Assembly (NCBI RefSeq): GCF_033100135.1
Contig: NZ_CP136920.1
Location: forward strand, 5,513,001 to 5,577,000
Reading direction: 5' to 3'
DNA from: Rubellicoccus peritrichatus
GTDB lineage: Bacteria > Verrucomicrobiota > Verrucomicrobiia > Opitutales > Cerasicoccaceae
Length of the DNA: 64,000 bases
The notes under the pieces are model-generated. The model did no database searches. It saw nothing but the letters and a program-made list of their open reading frames with translations, and was not told where the DNA came from. Shown here piece by piece: positions 55,066 through 62,538 of the stretch (the first letter of the stretch is position 1; each line of letters starts with the position of its first letter). A program made the translations under genes and the position numbers.

Positions 55066-56169
55066 CTACGACTCCCCAGCCACTTCGAGAAACGCGGCGG
55101 AGTTCAAGTTTTTTTCCAGATACTCCCGTGTGATCCAGCCGTGGCCGTTGATCCCCCACCCTGTGCCCCATGAGTTCTTAAATTGGAAAAGCATCTCACT
55201 TGGATCACCACTTTCGTTCTTGTAGCCGACCAAAGTCACAGCATGGCCATAAAGCGGCTTTTGCTTACTGAGGATCGGAGCACTCCGCAATGTAGCTGAA
55301 TTCGGCCAACCCAAGCCAATGACAACCGGGATGTTTTCATTAAGTGCGTGTACAATATTGTCCACCTTGGCCTCATTGCCGCGTCCGGTAATGAAATACG
55401 ACGATACTTTACGGCGCGTCCTGGCATCACTGATTAATTTCTCATCCGGCTCCTCAATCGCAGCCATCGATTTGCCGAAAGTATTGGGCATGGAGGCAGA
55501 ATCAAGAATCCCGTAACTCCGCAGAGCCTGGACGACCTCAATCAGGGAAAAGCCAAGATCGCCATCCTGATTCGGATCGAAATCTTTGTCCGCCTCACTG
55601 CGAATCCCAAGGCTTTCACGGGTTGCCCAGATCAGATACTCTTCGGAAAACTTCTCCGGCTGATCGGCAGTCTTGGCGTTTTCAAACTCCAGGGCACCCA
55701 CAACGGCAAAGACCGCACAGCTCGGACGCCGTCCCTGATCCTTCGTATGAAGTTTCAACGCAGTAAAATCCGGTCTCAAATCCACGCGCTCCTTATAATC
55801 CGGGTGCGTTCCAAAACTCGCCAGAACACGATCAGCTGGAGTGCTTGATGGAGATGGAGTTCTTTGCGCCGTAGTTACTTTCTTCAATGCCCGCTGCTCA
55901 CGCTTTTCGCGATCGGCGAGATATGCCTCGACCCGCTCTGAATCATAGCCGAACTGCTTCTGCAACTCAGGTTTGAGATCTTTCAACAAAACCTGAGCAA
56001 TGCCCCGAGAATGACGAATGATAATCGCCTGCTCGGTCACTTGAGTGACAACGACCTTTCTGTAAATAACACCATTGGCCTTAAGTTCCGCAAACTCTGC
56101 AATCGCTCCGCAAAGTGAAGTGGCAAAAGCAAACATCACCATCAAAACCAGTAAAAAGCGGACATGCAT
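55066..56169 (-). CDS. Secreted C1 (papain) family cysteine protease
   Basis: A 367-aa exported protease. Signal peptide at the N-terminus (MHVRFLLVLMVMFAFATSLCG). Residues about 25-90 (ELKANGVIYRKVVVTQVTEQAIIIRHSRGIAQVLLKDLKPELQKQFG) look like an SHD1/SLA1-homology-type beta module common in Planctomycetota and Verrucomicrobiota. The papain domain follows: DQGRRPSC151 nucleophile, H in YGHAVTLVGY and N in FKNSWGTGWG. It seems active. It follows the HAD gene by 6 bp and is likely co-transcribed with it. Confidence 0.88.
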   Translation of the reverse strand: MHVRFLLVLMVMFAFATSLCGAIAEFAELKANGVIYRKVVVTQVTEQAIIIRHSRGIAQVLLKDLKPELQKQFGYDSERVEAYLADREKREQRALKKVTTAQRTPSPSSTPADRVLASFGTHPDYKERVDLRPDFTALKLHTKDQGRRPSCAVFAVVGALEFENAKTADQPEKFSEEYLIWATRESLGIRSEADKDFDPNQDGDLGFSLIEVVQALRSYGILDSASMPNTFGKSMAAIEEPDEKLISDARTRRKVSSYFITGRGNEAKVDNIVHALNENIPVVIGLGWPNSATLRSAPILSKQKPLYGHAVTLVGYKNESGDPSEMLFQFKNSWGTGWGINGHGWITREYLEKNLNSAAFLEVAGES

Positions 56170-56175
56170 GGCGGA

Positions 56176-56862
56176 TCACTTCACTCCTACTCGGCCTTTT
56201 TTAAAAGCCTCCAGGAAATCGTTCAAAGAGTAATAGACATGCTTTGCGATGGCGCGTGTGTCATCACTATCCGGCAATAAGTCAGGGATAAAAATCGCCA
56301 ATGCTCCCGCCGCCCTGGCCGCCTTAAGCCCGGGAGGAGAATCCTCCAAAACGACACAACGGGTGATATCGATATCGAGCAACTTTCCTGCCGCAAGGTA
56401 GATATCCGGGGCCGGCTTGCCGTGTTCCACTTCATCCCCACTGACAACCGCAGTGAATCGATCCAGTAGGCCAACATGTTTCAATTTAATCAAAGCAAGT
56501 GCCTTATGGGTCGAAGTTGCAACCGCCATGGGAAGCCCTTCACGCTCACAGTATTCAATAGTTTCCTCCACTCCCGGCCTTAACGGAATGCCCTTGGTCT
56601 CAATCGCTGTGTAATAATAACGCCGGGCGGCATCAATGATTTCATCCGCATGCTCCCCAACCGCAATGCCGTCTCTGAGGATTTGCTGGCTGGAGTCGGC
56701 ACGATGACCAATCATGCTCTGGTAAAGCTCTTCCGGGAAATCGAGCCCAAGCTCATTCGCCGCCTGCTGGTACGCAGCCATGAAAAGCCTCTCTGTGTCC
56801 AAGAGAAGACCGTCCATATCGAAAATGACTGCTTGGATGGCTTGAAAGCTGTTCGAACTCAC
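56176..56862 (-). CDS. HAD-family phosphatase (beta-phosphoglucomutase-like)
   Basis: A 228-aa HAD hydrolase. The DxD motif is FDMDGLLLDTE (D15, D17); the cap region follows, VATSTHKALALIKLKHVG supplies the Thr/Lys motifs, and GKPAPDIYLAAGKLL with VVLEDSPPGLKAARAAG gives motifs III and IV. Probably a small-molecule phosphatase or beta-phosphoglucomutase-like enzyme; substrate unknown. GTG start at 56862, 6 bp upstream of the protease. Confidence 0.9.
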   Translation of the reverse strand: MSSNSFQAIQAVIFDMDGLLLDTERLFMAAYQQAANELGLDFPEELYQSMIGHRADSSQQILRDGIAVGEHADEIIDAARRYYYTAIETKGIPLRPGVEETIEYCEREGLPMAVATSTHKALALIKLKHVGLLDRFTAVVSGDEVEHGKPAPDIYLAAGKLLDIDITRCVVLEDSPPGLKAARAAGALAIFIPDLLPDSDDTRAIAKHVYYSLNDFLEAFKKGRVGVK

Positions 56863-56932
56863 TGGCTACATATTATCTTTGAGAATTCTTTTTTATGGCA
56901 ATCTCGAAGCAGTGCGGAAATTATTCACGACA

Positions 56933-57688
56933 ATGGCAAGACTAACGGACATTGTCGAGTACTGTGATTCACGGATCAAAAGATCGGAAATCCCGGATTT
57001 CCCTGGAGCCAAGAACGGCCTGCAAGTCGCTAATAATGGCGAAGTGACCAAGATCGGAGCTGCCGTCGACGCAGGACTGGTCCCTTTTGAAGAAGCAACG
57101 ATGCAGGGAATTGACTTCTTAATTGTTCATCATGGCCTCTTCTGGAACCCTCCAATTCCTGTCGTCGGTCCCGCTTATTCCAAACTCCGACTCCTTATGG
57201 AGAAGAATCTGGCAGTCTATGGAGCTCATTTACCACTCGATTGCCATCCGGAGATTGGAAACAATGCGATTCTTGCAGAAAAAGTCGGCTTGAAGGTCGT
57301 CGATTGGTTTCTGCCTTACGAAGGAATTCACATGGGTGCAGTGACCGAACCACCAAGGTCAAGAAGTGCACTCCGCGAGCAACTGGAAACACTTTTCCCT
57401 TCGACCTTCATCGGCATCGAATACGGACCGGACACGCCCAGGAAAGTAGGCATCTTAACCGGGAGTGGTTCTTCTGCCATTCCTCACCTGGTGGCAAATG
57501 GCATTGATACCTTCATCACAGGTGAGCTGAAGCAGGAGCATTTCAATGTTGCCCAGGAGCAAGGACTCAACCTGTATCTCTGCGGCCACTACGCCACCGA
57601 AGTCTTCGGTGTTCAAGCTCTGGCTCAGGAAGTATCTGAAAAATTCGAGATTCCTTATGAGTTCGTAAAGACTGAATGTCCGCTCTGA
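56933..57688 (+). CDS. Nif3-like dinuclear metal center protein
   Basis: A 251-aa protein of the Nif3/YbgI (DUF34) family. ATG 56933 (MARLTDIVEYCDSRIKRSEI) fits the family; an earlier start at 56879 would add 18 residues. FPGAKNGLQVAN, LIVHHGLFW with two His ligands, GAHLPLDCHPEIGNN and YLCGHYATEVFGVQALAQ show the metal ligands. Function is not settled; a GTP cyclohydrolase-like or nucleotide-repair activity has been proposed for relatives. It is 42 bp upstream of the sialate esterase in the same direction. Confidence 0.9.
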   Translation: MARLTDIVEYCDSRIKRSEIPDFPGAKNGLQVANNGEVTKIGAAVDAGLVPFEEATMQGIDFLIVHHGLFWNPPIPVVGPAYSKLRLLMEKNLAVYGAHLPLDCHPEIGNNAILAEKVGLKVVDWFLPYEGIHMGAVTEPPRSRSALREQLETLFPSTFIGIEYGPDTPRKVGILTGSGSSAIPHLVANGIDTFITGELKQEHFNVAQEQGLNLYLCGHYATEVFGVQALAQEVSEKFEIPYEFVKTECPL

Positions 57689-57730
57689 ATTCTCATGTTC
57701 AAATTCTATTTTATAACACCAACCCTATCC

Positions 57731-59281
57731 ATGCATCTGTTGAAAAAATACATCGCCGTATCCGTTATCATCGCCAGCCTGACCAGTGCTCTGAAAGCCG
57801 ACGTTTCGCTTCCGAATATATTCGGCAACCACATGGTCCTGCAACGCGATCAAGCCAACCCGGTCTGGGGAAAAGCTGATCCCGGCGAGAAGATTACCGT
57901 CACGATTGGCGATCAATCACATTCAACTTTTGCAGATGCCGACGGTAAATGGCGGGTCACAATCGACCCTCTCAAAGTAGGTGGTCCTTACGAACTAGTC
58001 GTTTCCGGCAATAATGAGATTCGTTTTGAAGATGTGCTGGCGGGCGAAGTGTGGCTCTGCTCCGGCCAATCCAATATGCAATGGTCGGTCAAACTATCGA
58101 ACAATGCAGAGCTTGAGATCGTCTCAGCCAACTATCCTCAAATTCGCTTGATCAGTGTTCCACAAGTTGCCTCACAAACGCCCAAAGAGAATTTCAACGG
58201 GAAATGGTCTATTTGCTCTCCGGATACAGTCGCAGATTTTTCTGCTGTCGGCTATTTCTTCGGACGTCGTATTCACAATACACTCGGTGTCCCTGTTGGA
58301 CTGATTGATAACGCATGGGGCGGCTCAGCGGCAGAAGCCTGGATTCCGCGTGACATCCTGGAGGCAGATCCTCGCTACTCCCAGCTTCTTGAAAAATGGG
58401 ATACTCGAGCTGCAGAATACACAGATGAAATCCATGAACAGAAAGTTGCAGAGTACAAAGCCAAGGTGAGAGAATGGGAAGACCAGGGCAAGCAAGGTGG
58501 ACGCCCGCGTGGACCAAGAGATCCACGAAAAAATCAGCAACGACCAGCTAATTTATATAATGGAGTCCTAAGCCCAACCATCGGCTATGGAATACGCGGC
58601 ACCATTTGGTATCAAGGCGAAGCCAATACAGGTCGCGCCTACCAATACAGGCACACTTTCCCGCTCATGATTGAAACATGGCGTAACGAATGGGGCCAGG
58701 GTGACTTCCCTTTCTACTGGGTCCAGCTTGCCGACTTTAAAGAAGAATCCGATGTCCCGCGCGAAAGCCATTGGGCCGAGCTTCGTGAAGCTCAAACCAT
58801 GACGATGGATGTGGTTTCCAATGGCGGCGAGGCTGTCATTATCGACGCAGGTGAAGGACGCGATATTCACCCCCGAGATAAACAAACGGTAGCCAATCGT
58901 CTGGCTCGCTGGGCACTTGCCAATGACTATGGCTACGATATTGACTTCCAAAGCCCGCGTTACAGCAACATGGAAATCGACGGCAACACCGTCACTCTCA
59001 CCTTTGATCATGTCAGCAATGGAGGGCTCTACAGCTTCGATGTCAAAGAACCTCGAGGTTTCGCAATCGCAGGAGAAGACAAAAAATTCGTGTGGGCTGA
59101 AGCCAAAATCAATGGGAAGAACCAGGTCATTGTCACCAGCGAAGCAGTGGCCGAGCCCGTATCTGTTAGATACAACTGGGACATCAATCCGATTGGTAAT
59201 CTTTACGACCGCAACGGCCTCGCGGTTACACCATTCCGCACTGATGACTGGCCAGGGGTTACGATCAATAATGTGAAGTAA
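57731..59281 (+). CDS. Sialate O-acetylesterase (SGNH family), exported
   Basis: A 516-aa esterase paralogous to the one at 7166. ATG 57731 gives a signal peptide (MHLLKKYIAVSVIIASLTSALKA). ADVSLPNIFGNHMVLQ is the N-terminal beta domain; S114 in WLCSGQSNMQW is the nucleophile, the block GTIWYQGEANTG is conserved, and GRDIHPRDKQ holds the catalytic His. A Lys/Glu/Arg-rich insert (VREWEDQGKQGGRPRGPRDPRK) precedes NLYNGVLSP; the equivalent insert in the other copy is shorter. It removes acetyl groups from a glycan; the substrate is unknown. Confidence 0.9.
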   Translation: MHLLKKYIAVSVIIASLTSALKADVSLPNIFGNHMVLQRDQANPVWGKADPGEKITVTIGDQSHSTFADADGKWRVTIDPLKVGGPYELVVSGNNEIRFEDVLAGEVWLCSGQSNMQWSVKLSNNAELEIVSANYPQIRLISVPQVASQTPKENFNGKWSICSPDTVADFSAVGYFFGRRIHNTLGVPVGLIDNAWGGSAAEAWIPRDILEADPRYSQLLEKWDTRAAEYTDEIHEQKVAEYKAKVREWEDQGKQGGRPRGPRDPRKNQQRPANLYNGVLSPTIGYGIRGTIWYQGEANTGRAYQYRHTFPLMIETWRNEWGQGDFPFYWVQLADFKEESDVPRESHWAELREAQTMTMDVVSNGGEAVIIDAGEGRDIHPRDKQTVANRLARWALANDYGYDIDFQSPRYSNMEIDGNTVTLTFDHVSNGGLYSFDVKEPRGFAIAGEDKKFVWAEAKINGKNQVIVTSEAVAEPVSVRYNWDINPIGNLYDRNGLAVTPFRTDDWPGVTINNVK

Positions 59282-59319
59282 CCCAGTTCGCATTTGATTT
59301 TAGGGAAATAGCAATTCCT

Positions 59320-59490
59320 CATAAAACTATTACTGGCACAGAGCTGTTTTTTATTAGCCGCAGATGGAACGCGGATTTTCGCTGATAAAATAATGGATCG
59401 TTTGAATTCAAGCCGCGTCTCATCTGCGTTAATCCGTGGCTACATTCTTCTTTGTGCTATGTAATTGTTTATGAAAAAACTTAGCTAACA
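59320..59490. repeat. Composite dispersed repeat (copy opposite to 17330-17534)
   Basis: Contains GGCACAGAG, the core from AGCCGCAGATGGAACGCGGA (59356) to ATCCGTGGCTA (59442), and the tail GCTATGTAATT...TTAGCTAACA (59457-59490). It is the inverted counterpart of the element at 17330-17534, but I do not find the matching left terminal repeat here. It fills the 224-bp gap between the esterase and the HDAC-like gene. Confidence 0.75.
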
Positions 59491-59505
59491 GAAAACTAGT
59501 TTCCG

Positions 59506-60387
59506 CTAAAAAACCTCATGCATCGCTTTGCAAGCTCCGAAGTGGAGTTTAACGGTATCTTCTATCTTGAGGGAATAACCTCCGGCCAGAACAACCACAA
59601 CCGGGACCCCCTTGGATTTGCAAAACTCCATCACCCTTCGGTCTCTCTTATAAACACCCTCATCAGTCAGACTCAGGCCACCCAGCTGGTCGTTGCAATG
59701 CAGGTCGACACCAGCGACGTAGAAAACCAAATCCGGCGAAAATTTTTGTTCGATGATAGCCAGTCCCTGATCAAGTGCCTTTAAATAAGCTTCGTCCTCA
59801 ATGCCGTCTTCGAGGCCGATGTCCAAATCACTCTTCTGTTTCTCAGGGTAATTGTTTTCCTGATGAACCGAAAAGGTGAAGACGGAATCATTGCCTTGGA
59901 ATATCCTGGCTGTACCATTCCCTTGATGGACATCCAAATCTATCACAAGCACTTTCTTACCGGTTTCATTCAAGACACACTGAGCACCAATCGCAATATC
60001 ATTGAAGTAGCAGAAGCCCTCGGCATGCCCGGCGAATGCATGGTGAAATCCGCCTCCAACATGAAAGGCAGCACCTTCTTCCAGGGCCACTTCAGCGGCC
60101 AGGATGGAACCACCCGCCATCATCCGCATGCCATTGATTAGCTCGGGGAATAAAGGAAACTCCGACGACATCGTGATCGGCGTCTGTCTACAGTTTAGGA
60201 GATCATCAAGGTACTCACGAGTATGAATCAGAGCCAGGGTATCCTCAGATGGAGAAACCGGCCGATGGACCATCAACATGTTCCCGGCATATTCCTGAAT
60301 CTTCTCGTAAAGCATCCTGTATTTGATCACCGGGAAAACATGATCCCAGTTGTCATATCGATAACTATCATCAAATACGATATCCAT
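59506..60387 (-). CDS. Histone-deacetylase-like zinc hydrolase
   Basis: A 293-aa arginase/deacetylase-fold enzyme. Ligands and active site: GGGFHHAFAGHAEGFCYFNDIAIGAQ, VIDLDVHQGNGTARIF (D and H ligands), and VAGVDLHCNDQLGGLSLT (D ligand). It resembles bacterial acetoin-utilisation/polyamine deacetylase-like proteins (AcuC class). It would deacetylate lysine side chains, polyamines or another acyl amine. Single gene, no partner. Start ATG 60387. Confidence 0.92.
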   Translation of the reverse strand: MDIVFDDSYRYDNWDHVFPVIKYRMLYEKIQEYAGNMLMVHRPVSPSEDTLALIHTREYLDDLLNCRQTPITMSSEFPLFPELINGMRMMAGGSILAAEVALEEGAAFHVGGGFHHAFAGHAEGFCYFNDIAIGAQCVLNETGKKVLVIDLDVHQGNGTARIFQGNDSVFTFSVHQENNYPEKQKSDLDIGLEDGIEDEAYLKALDQGLAIIEQKFSPDLVFYVAGVDLHCNDQLGGLSLTDEGVYKRDRRVMEFCKSKGVPVVVVLAGGYSLKIEDTVKLHFGACKAMHEVF

Positions 60388-60482
60388 TTATCTATGATAC
60401 TACCATAAAGGCATCGGTTTGAGTCGATCTCATTCCGTATATGCTTTGAAATCTTTTTCAGTCAGTGGAGAGGCATATTTCA

Positions 60483-61067
60483 CTAAAGTCCACTTTGCTT
60501 CGATAGTGCTTCCTCCTTAGTCATCGGCAAAGGCGGGAAATCAAAATCCTCTGAAACTCTTACATTCCAAAACTCACGACCTGTACGGAGGTTTTCATAA
60601 ACAAAAGACTCATTATTCAGCGTCTTAATCAAATAAGTTTCTTCGAAGTCATCGTTTGATTCCCAGTAACCAGAATGGATGTAAACCATAATTTTATGGA
60701 CCAAACTCACGCGACTCGCATCAGCATGTTCAGTTGAAGTATAGTAGTGAGTAGAATCAGCTCCCCAACTGCCAATCTCTTCAATACGTGAGTCAAAAAT
60801 GGCTTCTTCGGAATTAATTACTCTATTAGGACCATCTGCAGAATACTCAATGGAATCAAACCATCTGAAGGAAATATTCACACTGCCATCCATCCTGCGC
60901 TCTGCAATCCAGTCATAACGTCTTTCAATGTTATCATCAAATAGTCCATACCACTTCCCGGAGACTTTTTCGTTGCGAGGCGAATGCGAATATTTCGAAA
61001 GCAGAAGATAAGAAATAGCCGACAAAGCCACAACTAATACCGCGATTACAAATACGACTTTTTTCAT
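60483..61067 (-). CDS. Membrane-anchored protein of unknown function
   Basis: A 194-aa protein. A single N-terminal segment (MKKVVFVIAVLVVALSAISYLLL) is a signal anchor, followed by a soluble domain with VSGKWYGLFDD, RYDWIAERRMDGSVNISFRWFD and HKIMVYIHSGYWES, which suggests a small beta-barrel-like fold, superficially lipocalin-like. No family is recognised. Its start overlaps the stop of the FkbM gene by 4 bp (ATGA), so it is the last gene of the operon. Confidence 0.72.
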   Translation of the reverse strand: MKKVVFVIAVLVVALSAISYLLLSKYSHSPRNEKVSGKWYGLFDDNIERRYDWIAERRMDGSVNISFRWFDSIEYSADGPNRVINSEEAIFDSRIEEIGSWGADSTHYYTSTEHADASRVSLVHKIMVYIHSGYWESNDDFEETYLIKTLNNESFVYENLRTGREFWNVRVSEDFDFPPLPMTKEEALSKQSGL

Positions 61068-61840
61068 TTTTCTTTGTACTGAAGCAAATAATTATACTCT
61101 TCCGGTAACCGGGTAATGATGTAACCCATGCTTTCAAAGACATCCAAACGTGAACGATCAAAGCACTCGACAAGTATGGTTGGTCGCGCTGCCTGAATAA
61201 AGTTCATTGCTCCTTCAAAAACGGACTCCTCTGCTCCTTCCACGTCGATTTTAATCAGTACGTTTCTGTCTTTCACGAAGTCCGTGAAAATATCGAGTTT
61301 CAAAGTGGGAACCGAGCACCATTCACCAACTCCATAGGCATGATGCAGGGAGTGGTCATTGTCACTTTGGTCTTCCAGACTACCCGTTGTTCCACTTGCT
61401 TTATCTAAAAAGAATTTGGCGACACCCACGCTGTCACTCATGGCAAAAGGCAGCAAATAGCAGTTCTTTAACTGATTTCTGTGGATGGTTTTTGCCAACA
61501 ATCTCTGATTCGTCATATCCGGCTCAACTAAGAAAATATCCTTAACTCCCTTGGCCAGGGCACCCCAGGAATAAAGCCCGACGTTGGCACCTATATCAAA
61601 AAAAACATCGATATCATGATCATCGATTGCTTTCCGGAATGCATCACGCGATTCGTTTTCCTTTCCTCCATGTGGCAAGATCACACTGGCATCTCTCAGC
61701 AACTTCACGGAGATGGAGAGCCCCTCGCAACGGCACCGAAAGTCAGGATCCAGCTTTTCCTGAATGAAACGAAATACACGCAACTGACGAAGACGCCAGA
61801 GAGGGTGAAAACGATCACGGATTACAGTCAGCAGTTTCAT
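61064..61840 (-). CDS. FkbM family methyltransferase
   Basis: A 258-aa SAM-dependent methyltransferase. VFFDIGANVGLYSWGALAKG is the SAM motif I, DIFLVEPDMTNQRLLAKTI the next block, and VLIKIDVEGAEESVFEGAMNFI the FkbM hallmark (DVEGAE). Members of this family often methylate sugars of polysaccharides and O-antigens. It overlaps neighbours on both sides with ATGA (61837-61840 and 61064-61067), placing it in an operon with a glycosyltransferase. Confidence 0.92.
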   Translation of the reverse strand: MKLLTVIRDRFHPLWRLRQLRVFRFIQEKLDPDFRCRCEGLSISVKLLRDASVILPHGGKENESRDAFRKAIDDHDIDVFFDIGANVGLYSWGALAKGVKDIFLVEPDMTNQRLLAKTIHRNQLKNCYLLPFAMSDSVGVAKFFLDKASGTTGSLEDQSDNDHSLHHAYGVGEWCSVPTLKLDIFTDFVKDRNVLIKIDVEGAEESVFEGAMNFIQAARPTILVECFDRSRLDVFESMGYIITRLPEEYNYLLQYKEK

Positions 61841-62538
61841 TCGTGAGAGGTCAGCTCCTCCGAACTAAAAACAACCATGTCGTCCGTGTAAAGGTCTCGG
61901 TTACTGGCATTGAATTCATACTTCAGCCGACATTCAAGACTGGCAATATCCAGCAGCTTGTAACCAGTGGCGATGTAACGCTCATCACCTTCATGCTTTA
62001 AAGAGAAAGCCGCCAGTAGGTGAAACCCATCCCCCGTAATCTTCGGGTCTTTTGAAGGTGAAAGATAAAATGTGCGCTGACTCGAACTGACGTTATCATC
62101 GTTGTAAGTTTTCACCTCCAGGTAAAAAAGTTGATCTCCCTTCCGCACTTCAACGTCAGGATATCCAACCGAACGGCGCTTGCCGGACTGTGCCATCGGA
62201 GTATCCGCTGAAAAACCAGCCGCCTTGAGTTCTTCAATCAAAACCTGCTCCACATCCAAGCCCGCCTCATTGACCCGGCCGGCTTTGACGCCTTCTTTCC
62301 GCAGTTTCAGAAATGTATTTTCCATCACTTGACTGAAAGCATCGCCTTCCTCACCGTCCCAATCGAGAACATTGTAACCAGTCATCGACGGAATGATTTG
62401 GCGCAGCGGTACCCGCTCCCCCGCAGGAAGCATGTTATCAAAGAGAGCTTCAGTTTGGGCAAAAGTCGTTAGGGCGCACAGATTGACGCAACAGACGGTT
62501 GATAAAAAGACGATAAAACTGAAACACGAATGCTTCAT
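61837..62538 (-). CDS. Exported PD-(D/E)XK nuclease-like protein
   Basis: A 233-aa protein with an N-terminal signal peptide (about 1-28, MKHSCFSFIVFLSTVCCVNL...FAQ). Within the mature part, RRSVGYPDVEVRKGD and LFYLEVKTYND show the PD-x12-ExK pattern (P127, D128, E141, K143) of PD-(D/E)XK nuclease folds. The region before it (residues 60-115) is helical. Such a fold on an exported protein is unusual. It may be a secreted nuclease or an inactive binding protein with the same fold. ATGA overlaps at both ends link it to the glycosyltransferase and the methyltransferase. Confidence 0.7.
   Translation of the reverse strand: MKHSCFSFIVFLSTVCCVNLCALTTFAQTEALFDNMLPAGERVPLRQIIPSMTGYNVLDWDGEEGDAFSQVMENTFLKLRKEGVKAGRVNEAGLDVEQVLIEELKAAGFSADTPMAQSGKRRSVGYPDVEVRKGDQLFYLEVKTYNDDNVSSSQRTFYLSPSKDPKITGDGFHLLAAFSLKHEGDERYIATGYKLLDIASLECRLKYEFNASNRDLYTDDMVVFSSEELTSHE

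Noticed and set aside
58568-59293. 241-codon frame antisense to the second sialate esterase
   Set aside because: No motif; the esterase motifs on the other strand are intact.
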